A stretch of DNA of 64,000 nucleotides from Ctenosaura bakeri. Its lineage: Eukaryota; Chordata; Lepidosauria; Squamata; Iguanidae. Where the stretch lies: NCBI GenBank assembly GCA_948474755.1, contig CAOLHI010000616.1:310001-374000 (forward strand), read 5' to 3'. The notes below the pieces were generated by a model, which did no database searches, was not told the DNA's origin, and saw only the letters and a program-made list of their open reading frames with translations. Below, in pieces: positions 1 to 11,799 of the stretch; the stretch's first letter is position 1, and each line of letters begins with the position of its first letter. Both the position numbers and the translations under genes were made by a program.

Positions 1-2313
1 TTTCACTAGTGGTTAAGCCTGACACTCATATTGTGAAGCAGCCAAAGGAAAGAAAGCTTAGACCATAGCTGTGGAAATATCCGGAACTTTTGAGATAACA
101 TCTGTCTTGTCTACACTTCTATTTGTCATTCCCTGGTTCTAACTCTTCCACTGGAAGCTGCCATCAGTCACTGGAGAACTGAAATGGTTATAGATGAAAC
201 CTACCATCATATATGTGAACTTTTGCTCATGGACAGTTCCATCCCTACCATTAGGCAGACTAAGGTAGCCACCTTAAGTGAAAAATTTAGAGTATCATGA
301 AAAGGCAGCACATTCTTTATTGTTTAATCTGTTATTGTTGGATATTCACTGCCAGGAATGGCGAGATGTGTTTGTGGGATTCATGTAGATAAAATGGCTA
401 AATAAACACACTTCAGGAAAAATGAGTAAAATATTTGTGCTCCAGTTTCCATGCCAGAGGGGCAACATGCCATAATCTAATACCAAATGAAAATGGAAAG
501 AAAATGCAGAATAGCTTCAGAGAAGTACAACAAAATCAAGACTGAGAAGTTTTCACATCCCTGCCTCACAGCAGTTGCCACCAGTACTCCCAATAACAAA
601 CAACAGCTTCATTTGAAACTGCTACAATTTAAAATGACTTTTGTCATGTGCAGTTCAGAACCTGCTGTCATGAAATTAGATTCAAAGTCCTTGCGGTGTT
701 TGAAGACCTAATGCTCTGGATTATGCCCCATATATATGCAAGCAATCTAAAATGTCAGCCCTCTGATGGCCCACTGAAGTACTCCACCAAGTTTCACTGG
801 CAATCCAAATTATCACCTCCTCTCCTGGAAAGTCACAAATGAAGTCATGAATGGAAGGGGCTGCATGCTGTTTGAAAATGGTGCCATCTTTTAAGGCTGG
901 TGTGACTGAAAACACAACCCACAAGGCTGTTTTTGAAGCCCCCAAAGCCTATCACTATGCCCCCCAAAACTTTTTCAAGAACTATTGGATCGTGCTGCCA
1001 TGCCCACCTTGTGGGGTCCTGTTTGAACCCAAGGATAAGCTTTATCTTAAAACCAGGAAGTAAACCAGAAGCTGACTTCCGTTTATTTCCTCATTTAAAA
1101 AAAAAAAAAAAGGTTTCTCCAGACCATAAAACAGACCAAGGCTTGAAAATGAGGTTGTTTGGTGAGAGGGGCTAAAAATAATTCAGGACACATGGCTAGA
1201 GGGGGCAAGGCCCTCCATAATCCTGTGAAAGGACTATGTTTCCCTGAGTCCCATGAGAGATCAATGTGACTTCTTAATCCTTAGTAGCAAATTTTAAAGT
1301 TACCTAATTGGAGAGCATTGTGCAAGCTTATGAACCTCAGACAAAGAACAGTAAAGTAAAATGATGCTGTGTTTTTTTTGGTTTATTCAAAGCACAAATT
1401 GAAGCAGATGAAGTATATGATAAGAGGCCATGTAAGTCAGATGCATACCTTCCATTTTGTCAGGGACAGTCCCAGTGTGTCCTACTTTTTTCAGCTGCTT
1501 TTAAAACTCCATTTTCTCTCTCCTCCTCCCACACTGTTGCAATTGCCATTTGGGGAGATCAGCAGCAATGCTGCATCACTCCAAATTGTGTTTTTTGGAC
1601 ATTTTGAAGCACTGCTTTTTCAAGGTAGAATAGCATGACCTCCCCCCACCAACAGTGGTCAGAACTGGAGGTTTTATTTTCCAGCCAAAAATGTGTTTTC
1701 TGGCTGACTTTCAAGAGGGTATACTGTGGGCATTGGAGCTTGATGAGGACCCCAAGAGCTCCACAAAAATGCTGCACGTAATCCATGAGCTACAAAATTC
1801 CCGCTCCATTGTAAAGTGTGCTTCCTCTAGTCAGTCAAGTGACTTAACATTCTCTAAAGCCATTCAGAGAGCATGTCAAGTTAGACAAATCTGACTATAT
1901 TATTATAAGTCCTAATAGCGTTCATGAATGTATAGTAAGTTTATGTGTAAATATCTGTTCTGTCCTTATTCACAACTGTTGCCCTTACTTTGGACTGAAG
2001 TTTATATGACCTTGTAAGTTCTTAAATTAAAAAGGAAACAGAAAAGTTTCCAAATCAAAGGGAAAACATAAAAAGGGCTAATATTTATCTTTGTTAGACG
2101 TATCTGAATTCTGCATCCTAGCTGGAGATGGACAGACTGGGCATTCATCCATAATAACATCTGGCATGGAAACGAATAGCTCGTTCCTTACAGAAAAAGT
2201 AGAAAATATTGCAGTATAAGAACATCAAATGGGCTAGTAAATGTACACATGTTGTTAAATGGGTTTTTGGCTCAAACATCCATATATTCCTGAAGGATCT
2301 GTCTCCTGTTCCA
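1..2313. other. No recognisable gene or repeat
   Basis: I see no exon-like reading frame, tRNA-like block or repeat that I can name here. The open frames are under 90 codons and show no family motifs. A 14-base A run lies near 1098. The stretch is AT-rich and CpG-poor, like most of the window. Confidence 0.5.
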
Positions 2314-2360
2314 TCTCTCTCTCTATATATGTGTGTGTGTGTGTGCGTGTGTGTGTGTGT
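2314..2360. repeat. Compound microsatellite (CT)n(AT)n(GT)n
   Basis: A short CT run passes into ATAT and then about 15 GT units with one GC interruption. It is likely to vary in length between individuals. Confidence 0.9.
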
Positions 2361-2468
2361 ACTTCACTACTTTTAGATGCTTTCAGAGTTGAACTAGCTT
2401 TTGATGTCATCAGCTTTCTATCATTCCCTGTCAACTAAACAACATCTAAGCTTTTGACCTCAGTCAGA

Positions 2469-2510
2469 GGAAAAAAGAGAGAGAGAGAGAAAGGGAGAGA
2501 AAGAGCAAAA
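2469..2510. repeat. Purine-rich GA tract
   Basis: The tract is almost all A and G, with GAGAGAGA at its core. It is low-complexity, and the 84-codon frame that runs through it is not evidence of a gene. Confidence 0.8.
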
Positions 2511-4267
2511 AATAGCAACAATTACCTACTCCTCAAAAGTGAAGGCAAGATGGAAGTCAAGTCTGTTCTGAAGACTGCTGTTTGTTTTGCACCTGCCAAG
2601 ATATGCTTCCTAATTGTACTTTTCAGCATGACAAAAGGCCACTTAAAAAGAAGTACAGCACTTAAATTCTTCTTCTGTACAGATTTTATAGTGGTGCCCT
2701 ACAATTAAGGTTCCCCCACTGTTGCCATTATAAAACCATTTCTTCTGGGGAAGTTAGTGTAAAATTTTGGCCATCTCAACAAGTGTTCAAATGATCATGA
2801 AACATTTTTAATTGTCAAAAAAAAAATACGCATGAAATTGAACAGTTTGGCAAGCAGTTTTCTTCAGAGAAATTCTTCAGCCAGACAGTGCTTTTCAGTC
2901 AAAAATGTGAAGGGACATATTAACATCAGACGAAGGATCTTGGGAATTCATAGTGTTGTACAGCCCTGTTCGCACCCTAGCAAGCAACTAGGTTGGGGCC
3001 AAATCAGATGTGATGTTGAAGAGCTCAGTTTAGTTCTCATCAGTATTGAGAGCCCTGAATGTGTTTAGACTAAATAAGGGGACAGAACTAACTCTTGATC
3101 TTCAAACAGATGGACCTCCCCAATTGTAGGAATAGACTGAAATATTAGTCTACCTGTGCCTTTCCAGGTGAAGCACAGAGCAGGATTGGGGCTTTAAATT
3201 ACATACACACAATACAGTTTGCAAAAAGGGCCTAGCCCTATGAACTTTGCTTTCAGCTGAGACAAATAGCAAGAGATAGCTCAGATGAACAAGGTTTATT
3301 TAAAACAGTAGCATATTTATAGAACTTTCAGTGTTACACAAACAGAGAAAGAAGATGTACATGAGAGTTGCTTAACAATGTTGCAAGATGTACAGAAGAG
3401 AGTCTTTGTGACCTTTCTTAGTGTATACATCATAAGTGTCATCTTTCCTATGCAAACCAGGTTCTCAGAAAAGGACAGTCAATTATCAAGTTGTTCTTAC
3501 TTATTCACTTTTGACATAGCTCTTTGCAGTAGCAGTTTGCAAGAAACCAATAAGACAAGATAGATTCAAGTCAAAATGCATTCAAAGATCTTTTTAGAAT
3601 TGCTTAGGAACTCAGAAATGAAACACTAAATGCTCATAAATATTTTTGCACCCAACAATGATAGTAGTCATAGTAAGGATGATGAAGCAATGTATAGTCC
3701 AGGTTCTAGTATAAAAGAATTCTCACAAAGAAGAGGACGCTTCATTGGAATTGATGCATTGGATTGTTTAGAGAAAAAGAAGCTATAACATAATCCAGAC
3801 AAGATGGAAGGGTCTGGGTGATTTGGGATTAAACGTACAATTTATTTTGGATGAGTCTGCTGTAATGCCAATATTATCACATATCACACTGAAGGAGTCA
3901 AGTTAGTTTCATATCTTCTGGCTTGTCAAGAGAAGATGAAAACATTTCAGTTCCCGAAGACTTCTGAGACATCTTTCCTTTAATAAATACTCCACTTTAC
4001 ATTGGGATGATATTAGTTTTTTAATTCACAGAACTGTGACATTTTAAATTGTTTTATATTTTGAAAACACTAAAACAAAAGCGAAGAACTTCCTAAGAAG
4101 GCTTCTTAAATCAGGTTTGAGGAATGGGGCAGTGAGGTGGGCCAACTCTATTGTGGGCTACTGAAGATGTGTGACACTCAACATTCTTGAGAACTGATGG
4201 AAGAGGAAGGTCTCACTTACCTAAAGCTTCCTCTCATACATAGCACACATAATAATTCAAGTGTTCT
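2511..4267. other. No recognisable gene or repeat
   Basis: Unclassified AT-rich sequence with only short, unremarkable open frames. I could not match any part to a known repeat family by eye. Confidence 0.5.
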
Positions 4268-4420
4268 GTATCCTCTAAACCAGTGTTACTCAAAGTGCCA
4301 GACCATGGACCAGTTTCTAATCATTTTCCAGTAAAGAAACAATTGTTGCCAATGGGCGCAAATACAGTCCCTGGCACGTTGGAAAAATAAATGCTGGTCA
4401 ACCACATCAGACAGGTTGAA
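4268..4420. mobile_element. Possible old hAT (Charlie-like) fragment
   Basis: The stretch opens with CCAGTGTTACTCAAAGTG and soon reads CCATGGACCAG. Charlie-type hAT elements of amniotes often end in a CAGTGxTTCTCAA word followed by a CCATGGACC word. No matching opposite terminus or target duplication was found, so this would be a one-ended fragment. The assignment rests on those two words only. Confidence 0.3.
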
Positions 4421-4891
4421 TGTACTCACAGATTGAAGATTAGATAAGATGGACAAGGCTGTTCAGCAGAGGAAGGAACCTCCCTGATATTTCTCATCTC
4501 TTCAAGGCAATAGAGGCCACAAACAAATTCATGTATTAAAACATCCATGTGTTAATTTTTATTATTTAGTAAGCCTTCAGGAAGAGGTTGTGAGAAAAGA
4601 AATCCTGTGCTTTGGGGTCAGTTTGATTAACTAGTAAAGGTTTTCAACTTAGATCAGTGCAAAGCTCAATGTAATTGCTCAATCCTTTACTAGAAAGAGA
4701 AATTATCAATGTTATTGATGACAGAGGCTAATAATGGTTTGACATCAAAATTGCTCAGGATAAGAAACATCAGAGAATCCTGGCTTTGTTACATTTCTGA
4801 TCAAAGTTAGTAACTGAATTAGAGTTAACACTAAATCACTGTGATCCTCCTATATCTAAAAGATCCTCTTGTATACGTGAAGTGTGCACAG

Positions 4892-5088
4892 AAACCCTAA
4901 GGTGAACCTATTACAGGGTTTCCTAGCAAGATTTGTTCGAGGGGGTTTCCTTTTGCTCTCCTCTGAAGCTGAGAGAATGTGACTTGCCCAAGTTATCCAG
5001 TGGGTTTCCATGGCTGAGCATGATTTCAAACCCTGGCTCCAGAGCTATGGTTCAGTGTTCAAACCACAACACAATGCTCTCAATCATC
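4892..5088 (-). mobile_element. Sauria SINE, minus strand
   Basis: Read on the minus strand, the element has a tRNA-derived head (around 5085 to 5030), then the conserved block that gives CCATGGAAACCCACTGGAT around 5010, then the body that ends near the CCTTAGGG word at 4893. These blocks occur in the same order as in the other Sauria SINE copies in this window. The final part of the BovB-like tail and the (ACA)n terminus are missing or degraded. Sauria SINEs are squamate-specific and are thought to be moved by BovB LINE proteins. Confidence 0.8.
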
Positions 5089-5448
5089 TTATTTTGTTTT
5101 CATTATTTATTACTGAAAATGCTGTTTTCCAAGTCAAGAGACACCTGAGAATTTTAGAAATAAAATTATACATACCATTCATATGACCTTATGTATGTAC
5201 CCAAAATGTTATAATAAAATGAGTAAACAGCAAACATTTATAATAATATTTTATATTTGACACAGTCAGTTCTCATGCCATCTTGCATTGCAAGTTATAT
5301 TATTCTTCCTTTTTACTGTTCCATGCAAGTTCCAAGATTACCAGTCACGTCTATATACAAACTACCTCTAATGTTACTGGAAGTATCTGAGGAAAAATTC
5401 TTTTTGTTGGAAGACTGTACTTTTGATAGCCAGAAAAAAGTGGACTTG

Positions 5449-5471
5449 TCTCATAATCTGAGATTATGAGA
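5449..5471. repeat. Perfect 11-bp palindrome
   Basis: TCTCATAATCT is followed by one base and then its exact reverse complement. There is no T run after it and no other sign of function. Confidence 0.8.
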
Positions 5472-5850
5472 TAAGGTTATGTACTAGTTTAAAAGAAAAT
5501 AATGGATTACAGAGGGGTAATAAGGATTTATATGTCAGAGGCTGGTTCTGTCCAGTGGGGAAAGTTCTTTTTGTGTCCTTTGTTTGTATGTCCAGAGATA
5601 TTTGTTAAATTCCCCCTTTTTTTTATTAGATTGTAACATACAATGGATTAGACCTATCTGGGACTTTTTAAGGTTGGAGTTAGAATATTAAGTGGCATGT
5701 GTCCTTTGACTTATTATATATATGCATGGATACCCCATACTCTATTTATTTCAAATGGTTTATATGTGTAGTCTGTTTTTTTTCTCCTTTTCCTTTTTTT
5801 TCTTTCCTCACTAGAAAAAAATCAATAAAAATATTTTTTTAAAAAAGATT
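5472..5850 (+). mobile_element. Possible L1-like LINE 3' end
   Basis: T- and pyrimidine-rich sequence ends in a CAATAAAAAT word and an A-rich run near 5825-5846. This is how the 3' untranslated ends of L1-type LINEs often look. There is no recognisable ORF2 upstream, so this is a compositional call only. Confidence 0.3.
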
Positions 5851-6934
5851 CCTTGGACTTATCATTTAACCTTGTTAAGTCTATGTCTTCTTTCCCACTT
5901 TAACTCTTTGTTACATAATAAGCTACAGTTGTTCTTAGTTAAAACTAGTCCCCTGTCTTTAGAAGTCAAGAAGGGCCATTGATTCCTTCTCCCAGTACTC
6001 CTGGCTAAGTTTGACAATTAATTTGTTAATGTTAAACATTAGAAATTGTGAAAATAGTGCTAGTGAAAACAAATTAATCATTGAAAAAGATGGTGCGTTA
6101 ATATTGATTAGTGCAGTAATCAAAATGTTAGTTTCAAGAACGGACCATGGGATTTACAGACAACAGCATGGGGGTTGTCACTGTTGACTCCATGAGAACA
6201 TGCTATCAGATCTTTCAAAAGTGCCAATTTTTGTCATTTTAGAGTTTCTCTACCCTACCATGGCACATTTTTCAAAGCAGAATACAAACCCCTGTTATTA
6301 CCTGGAATGGTGGGAATCCATATCTTCAGGATGTAAGCAGGTTTGGAAATTCTGCTCTAAACCTGTGGATCTCATCTTACAACCTATTGATATAAGTTCT
6401 GTCAGTGATGTGAATCTCTCTTCTTTCCACTCCCAACAACATGTACACTGCTCTTTTGCCCTTCAAACACCTTGCTTATTTAAGTTTAATATGGCATGAT
6501 TTGAAAGATTAGTGAGGAATGAAATATTTCAGTTAGAGGACTATGATCATCTACAAGTACAACAATAAATGGCTGGGTACAAAGATGAATTAATCAAGGG
6601 TATGCAACTCTTAATCAGAAATGTTGTGAGGCCCTCTGAATATAAACAGAACAGTTTTATGCACAAAGGAATCAGTGTATCCTCTCAGCCTTCCCACTGT
6701 GACACGTGACACATTGTCTGCGAAGATTAGTGGCAGACCACATGCTTTGCATGAACAAGCCAGGAATCATAAACTATGACACTTCCAGTTTAAAAGATCA
6801 GATATCTGACAAGCCCACTATTCTCTGCATACATTTTACCTCAATAGTTATTTGTTTAACTCTCTTAACTTGTAATGTAAGGCACACTATCTAAATAGCC
6901 TGGACAGCCATGGCAAAATTCCTCCTGGGCTGAA
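5851..6934. other. No recognisable gene or repeat
   Basis: Unclassified AT-rich sequence. The 99-codon open frame at 6200-6499 has no motif I recognise and no exon-like borders. Confidence 0.5.
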
Positions 6935-6939
6935 AATGC

Positions 6940-7500
6940 TACTCTTTAATGCTAAATAGGAGAATGGTAAAACGGCTGCTATTCAGGACTTGATCCTGGA
7001 TGCACATGCCAACTGGATGACTGGCAGAGGGAGGGAGGAATATCTATCAGCTTTGCTCACCAGGATTCTCTGCAGCAGCAGGTGAGACCTGGGTGGCAAA
7101 GGGGTGGAATCATACTGGTCTGTTGAGACTCTGTCCCCCTGACCAAGTGCCCTATCCCTCACTCTGCAAGAATGGAGTGTGTTTATTTGAAGTGGAGGGG
7201 GTGGGAAGGGGATTCTGTGAGTGTAGCACTCATCCTGTTCTCAACAATATCCCTACCTGAGCTAACCAGGATGATCTCAGGGATGGTATTGGAGTCTCCA
7301 CAGCTTGTGATGCTGGAGGACTTCAACATCTGTACTGACATTGTCCTATTAGAAGTGGCTTTGGAATTTAGGTCCACCATGACAAACATGGGTCTGTCCC
7401 AAGTGGTGTTGGTCCGACTCAGGCTGCTGGTCACACTCTAGATCTTGTTTTCTGCACTGGACAGGATGATGGAGTCTAGAAATGGACTTGATACTCATGA
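6940..7500 (+). pseudogene. LINE endonuclease domain remnant
   Basis: In intact elements this apurinic-type endonuclease nicks the target DNA to prime reverse transcription. Visible pieces are NGKTAAIQDLILDA near 6968, LPELTRMISGMVLESP around 7250, and EDFNICTDIV at 7316-7345, where family members usually have GDFN. The DFN codons are at 7319-7327. MTNMGLSQVV follows around 7380. About 89 codons are open around DFN (7172-7441), with stops and frameshifts on both sides. It is the first part of the LINE spanning 6935-9885. Confidence 0.8.
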
Positions 7501-8289
7501 ACAGATCACTTCTTGGCCCAATTTAGATTTTCTGGGACTTAGGACCTCTGCAGGGGTTGGGGACCCTTTAATTTAGTCCACCCCAGGAAGCTTATAGATC
7601 TGGGTGGATTCCTGATGGCTCTTGAGGAGTTTCCTACTGATTTATGCTGGAAAACCCCTTGATCTCTAGAACAGGGAAATATTGGAGTGGTAGACACTTC
7701 TAAGTGTCCATCCCCATAGAGTAGAGCTGAACCACCTCAGTTCTCTAAGGAGTTGGCAGCAATGCAATAAGTGAGACTGTGACAAGAATGACCCTGGCAG
7801 AAAACTCAGTCTCACTGACAAGGGACAAAGTCTATTTGAAGGCCTATGGTGGAGTAATAAGGATAACATCTCCCTTTTTTTCCTGCTACCATTACATCTT
7901 CAAAGAATCATCTAGCACAGCTGGTTCAAGTGGTCAAGGATCTGTTACAGTTTGGCCCACAGGAGAATTTAAGCCATTCAGCAGTCCATTGTGAAGAATT
8001 TGTGCACTACATTACTGATAAAATTGCTCAGATTTATTGTCACTTGTATGCTACAGTTGATATAGATTTGGTGGATATAACCTTGGCACTTGTTTGTCCA
8101 GTAGAGCTGGATACTTTTACATTTCTGCAGTCCAATAATGTGGACAGAGTCCTTGGACACATGATAGCCACCACATATTTACTAGACCTTGCCCTTCCTG
8201 GTTTATTAAACAGGCCAGAAGGGGACTGGCTTAGACAGTAAAGCCAATAAGGGAAGTAATTAATATCCCTTTGCAACTTGAAAAGCTCT

Positions 8290-8990
8290 CAAGATGCCTG
8301 AAGGAGGTGTTGTAAGACCTCTACTGAAAAAAAAAATCCCTGGATCTTGCTATATTGAGTAACTGTAGGCCAATCTCCAGCATTCCACTTTTGGGGCAAG
8401 ACATTAGAGTGTGTGGTGGCTTCTCAGCTTTACAGGTTCCTAGATTAGTTCGATTATCTAGATACATTTCAGTCTGGCTTCAGGCCTGGTTGTGGAATGG
8501 AGATGGCCTTGGTTGCCTTGGTGGAAAACCTACATGTGAGGAATGGGATGGAGGCATGTGCACATGCTGGTTCTGCTGGACCCTTCAGTGGCTTTTGATA
8601 CCACTAACCATGGTATCCTTGCTGGGATAGCATTTGAAGGCATTTTTAACAGTGACTTCCTTCTTGGAGGGGTACTCTCAGAGTGTTGTTGTGGGGAACT
8701 CCTGTTGGACTCCTCGGCCATTAGCATTTGGTGTTCCTCAAGGTTCTGCCTTGTTCCCTATGCTATATAACACACACACAAAACTGCTAAGAGAGGTTGT
8801 CTCAGTTTTTGGGAGGCCAGGTGTCACCAATATGCTGATAATACCCAGCTTTATTACTCCTTTTCACCTAATTTCAAGGAATCTGTTTCTGTGCTAAACC
8901 TTTTGCTGTCATCTATAACAGACTGGATGTGGGTGAACAAATTGAAGCTTAACCCAGACAAGGCAGATATGTTCCTGGAGCATTAAAAGA
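8290..8990 (+). pseudogene. LINE reverse transcriptase domain remnant
   Basis: The polymerase region can be followed across frameshifts. SNCRPISSIPLLG lies near 8358. Motif A is LLDPSVAFDTTNHGIL, with its aspartate codon at 8597-8599. Motif B is GVPQGS at 8730-8747, in a different frame. The catalytic box at 8831-8842 reads YADN, not YADD, so the second catalytic aspartate is lost. NKLKLNPDKA follows near 8940. Motif A and YADN share one frame while motif B is in another, so at least two indels lie between them. It cannot encode an active enzyme. Confidence 0.85.
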
Positions 8991-8999
8991 CAGATCTGG

Positions 9000-9660
9000 G
9001 AATAATGTTTCAGCATTTGATGGGCTTGCACTTCCCCTGAAGACACAGCTTCACATTTTGGGGGTACTGTTCAATTCAGCCCTGAGACTAGACATCCAGG
9101 TTTCTGCAGTGACCAAGAATGCATTTGGCAGTTAAAACTAGTGTACCAACTGTAGCCATTCCTGGAGAAATCTGATCTGCCCATGATAACACATGCCTTG
9201 CTTACATCCTGTTTGGATTACTGTAATGCACTGCACATGGGGTTGCCTTTGAAAAGTGATCAACTGGCCCAAATAACTGCAGCCATATTGTTAACTGGGA
9301 CTGGCTACAGGGAACACACAACTGTTTTATTGCAACAGTTCTACCTGCTGTTGGTCTGTTTCCAGACACAGTCTGAAGTACTGATGAGGATCTATAAAGC
9401 CCAATACAGTTTGAGTCCTGGCTATTTGAAAGAATGCATCTCCCTATATAAGCCTATTAGAAATCTGAGAACTTCAGGAGAGGCTTTTTTTCTCTCTGCT
9501 CTGCTACCTTCCCAGCCTTTTTAGTGGGAACAAAGCCTTCTCAGTGGCTGCTCCTAGACATTGGAATCCCTCCCTTGGTAGACTAGAACACCTTTGTCTT
9601 TGCTCTCCTTCCATCAGCAAGTAAAATCATTCTTCTTCCATCAGGCTGTTGGAAATTGGT
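9000..9660 (+). pseudogene. LINE ORF2 C-terminal region remnant
   Basis: A 113-codon open frame at 9183-9524 carries LDYCNALHMGLPLK, LLTGTGYREH and YSLSPGYLKE, a typical ORF2 C-terminal series in L2/CR1-like LINEs. After a frameshift, FSVAAPRHWNP follows near 9540. Related C-terminal pieces recur at 27572, 38925, 41540-42555 and 49690. This part is probably better preserved than the endonuclease by chance. Confidence 0.85.
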
Positions 9661-9885
9661 CGTGATCTTCTCTTAATGGTGCGCTGTGCTGTTTTGTTAA
9701 TTGTAAACAGTGAATTTTAAAGGTTTTCATTTTACAGATTGTTTCTGAAAAAAGAACATACTTTTCAATTGGCATTTCTGTATAGTGTTTAATCTGTATT
9801 GATTTTAAGAAGTTGCAAACAACCTTTGAGTACCATTATGGGGGGAAAGACAGGATAGAAATAACTAAAATAAGGATAAAGAAGA

Positions 9886-10736
9886 AAGATAATATTTGCA
9901 GTCATTATTTGCTGTCTATTTTACTTGTAACATGTGAAAGGCTTGAAGTGTAAATTCAGGAAGGAATGAAAGCAGTCCATGGGCTGTTGAATACCTGATC
10001 ATTAAAACAGCCTGAAACTTCTACTCTGCACTGTTACTGACAGATTCTTGTGAATCACAAGGAGGCTGACATTTTTCAGACCAAATAAATCAAGGTCCCC
10101 AAAGCAAGACTCTTTTTCTTCTCTAGAACAGTGCTCCCTAGTTCTTTCCACTGCTGATCATCAGCTCCTTTTTGTTTCTTCATTTCAAAAGCCCCTTCTA
10201 TGATGAGCACAAGCACAAACCATGATTGACAGAGTTTTCCATCCCATTGTTTTGCAATTGGTGAGTATTATTAAGTGCTTTTTTTTCCCCTTCACATCTA
10301 TACTTTCATGATGCTACCGACCATATAATGTACTTTACTTGGATTAATTTGCTTCTCCGGGACCAGCAAAGTGCCAGAGAACATGCAGTTTATAGACTGC
10401 TTAATGTCTTCACAATGCTTCACACAGAAAGTCACAAGTGTTTGGTCATTTCTTTTACGTTTGAAAACATTCAGTAATGACAGCTTCCTTCCACTTGTTC
10501 AGGCATAAACTGATATGATCAAAACAACAGAGTCTTGTAGTGTATCTGTCATTAGGACTTCAGAAAACAAGCAACCTTGACTGCTGGTGTTTATCACTGA
10601 CCACAACAGCCATCTGATTCTTGGAATCTAGCTTATTTTTAACTGATCAAACACTTGCCTTAAAATTCTGTTCACTTTGTAGAAGCAAAGAGTTTGAAGT
10701 AGGATGTGCAACAAAACATTGCAGTGATGCTGTTTA
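9886..10736. other. No recognisable gene or repeat
   Basis: Unclassified unique-looking sequence between the LINE tail and the first fold-back fragment. No exon-like frame is visible. Confidence 0.5.
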
Positions 10737-10897
10737 GGGGACTGTTCACACTAAACAACTACAGTGCTATATTCCATTTTAACTACCATGGCAACAGTCT
10801 TTAGAATGATTAGATGCAGTGCGGTGAGGAGAGTGAGGTGAGATGAAGGACATTTAGAATTCTGAGCACTCAAAATGTCCTTGCCAAAACTGCAAAT
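10737..10897. mobile_element. Fold-back MITE, second family, diverged copy
   Basis: It starts GGGGACTGTTCACACTAAAC and continues with ACAGTGCTATATTCC and TAACTACCATGGCAACA. The interior word GACATTTAGAATTCTGAGC resembles GATATTTAGAATTCTAAGCC in the copy at 53967-54192. The right terminal repeat is not recognisable. A Sauria SINE follows directly. Confidence 0.55.
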
Positions 10898-11136
10898 AGA
10901 GCCATCCTGGGTAGTCCTTTGAGTGTTGGACTAGGTCACTAAGAGACCAGGGTTTGTATCCCCAGTTAGCCATGGAAACCCATTGGGTGACCTTGAACAA
11001 GTCATACTTTCTCAGCCTCAAAGATAAGCAAGAGCAAATCCCCTCTGAACAAATTCTGCCAAGAAAACCTCAGGATAAGTTGCTGTAAGTCAGAAATGAC
11101 TTGAAAGCAGGCAACAACAACAACAACAACAACAAC
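10898..11136 (+). mobile_element. Sauria SINE, full length
   Basis: It has a tRNA-derived head with a B-box-like GGTTTGTATCCCC near 10950, then CCATGGAAACCCATTGGGTGACC, the conserved middle (CCCCTCTGAACAAA), a BovB-like tail (GTAAGTCAGAAATGACTTG) and a terminal (AAC)n run. All the expected parts are present in order. It is transcribed by RNA polymerase III when active and depends on BovB for movement. Confidence 0.9.
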
Positions 11137-11370
11137 CTGAAAATCCCTGAGTACTAGCTTTACTGAGATTATGCAATGCTAACGGATTGGCTTGCTAGCC
11201 CAAACTATACCTATACATGTAATTGTATTGCAACCAACTATGAAGAGACATGTAATGGCAGAACCTTAAAAATTTAAGAGGGAACACAGAAAAGGCAAAT
11301 AAGTCCAGAAGCGAACCTTGTGTTACAGGAAAAATGTATATTTATCTGTTCAATTAATTCACCTAATTAA

Positions 11371-11597
11371 AGCCAACATGGTGTAGAGGTTTGACTATTC
11401 AGTAGGACTTGAAGAGACCAGGGTTTGAGTGGGATTTTGGGAGACAGCTTAGCCATGGAGACTCACTGGGTGACATTTGGCAAATCACATACTCTCTCTG
11501 TCTTATAGGAAGAAACCTTCTCTGAATAAAACTAGATAAGAAAACCCCATCATGGGTTGCTGTAAGTTGAAGTTGACTGGAAAGCACATAACAACAG
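11371..11597 (+). mobile_element. Sauria SINE
   Basis: It starts AGCCAACATGGTGTAGAGG and has GACCAGGGTTTGAG in the B-box region, CCATGGAGACTCACTGGGTGAC and a tail with TTGCTGTAAGTTGAAGTTGACT ending in ATAACAACA. It is more diverged than the copy at 10898 and has small internal deletions. A palindromic MITE begins about 8 bases after it. Confidence 0.85.
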
Positions 11598-11604
11598 TTT
11601 ATTA

Positions 11605-11788
11605 GAGCCATTTCTGCACTAGACTGTTATAGTGCTATTATTCCACTTTCAACATCCTATGGAATCCTGGTGTTTGCAGTTTAGGGTGGGGCCTCAAAAG
11701 GGTCCCTCCCTAAACTGCAAACCCCAGGATTCCATAGGATGTTGAAAGTAGAATAATAGCACTATAACAGTCCAGTGCGGAAATGATC
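11605..11788. mobile_element. Palindromic MITE, family 1, copy A
   Basis: This 184-bp element is almost one inverted repeat. The left arm runs from GAGCCATTTCTGCACTAGAC through CAACATCCTATGGAATCCTG to a TTTGCAGTTTAGG word, and the right arm returns nearly the exact complement. A TA dinucleotide lies on each side (11603-11604 and 11789-11790), consistent with a TA target duplication. It has no coding capacity. Transcribed, it would form a hairpin with a stem of about 80 bp. Related copies lie at 16763, 27638 and 63206. Confidence 0.85.
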
Positions 11789-11799
11789 TAAGTATTTAA

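Larger units (their letters stand above)
6935..9885 (+). mobile_element. L2/CR1-like LINE, decayed, nearly whole ORF2 plus 3' UTR
   Basis: This is the longest transposon remnant in the window. In order it holds an endonuclease region (about 6940-7500), a linker (about 7930-8240), a reverse transcriptase (about 8290-8990), a C-terminal region (about 9000-9660) and a 3' UTR. The UTR ends in a TTTGAGTACC...GGATAGAAATAA tail, which is shared in outline with other LINE tails in the window. Family motifs are clear but fall in different frames with many stops, so the element is dead. The 5' UTR and any ORF1 are absent, which fits the 5' truncation usual for LINEs. Confidence 0.85.

Noticed and set aside
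5449..5471. Rho-independent-type terminator
   Set aside because: The palindrome is AT-rich without a following T run, and the window is eukaryotic, so the call would have no meaning.
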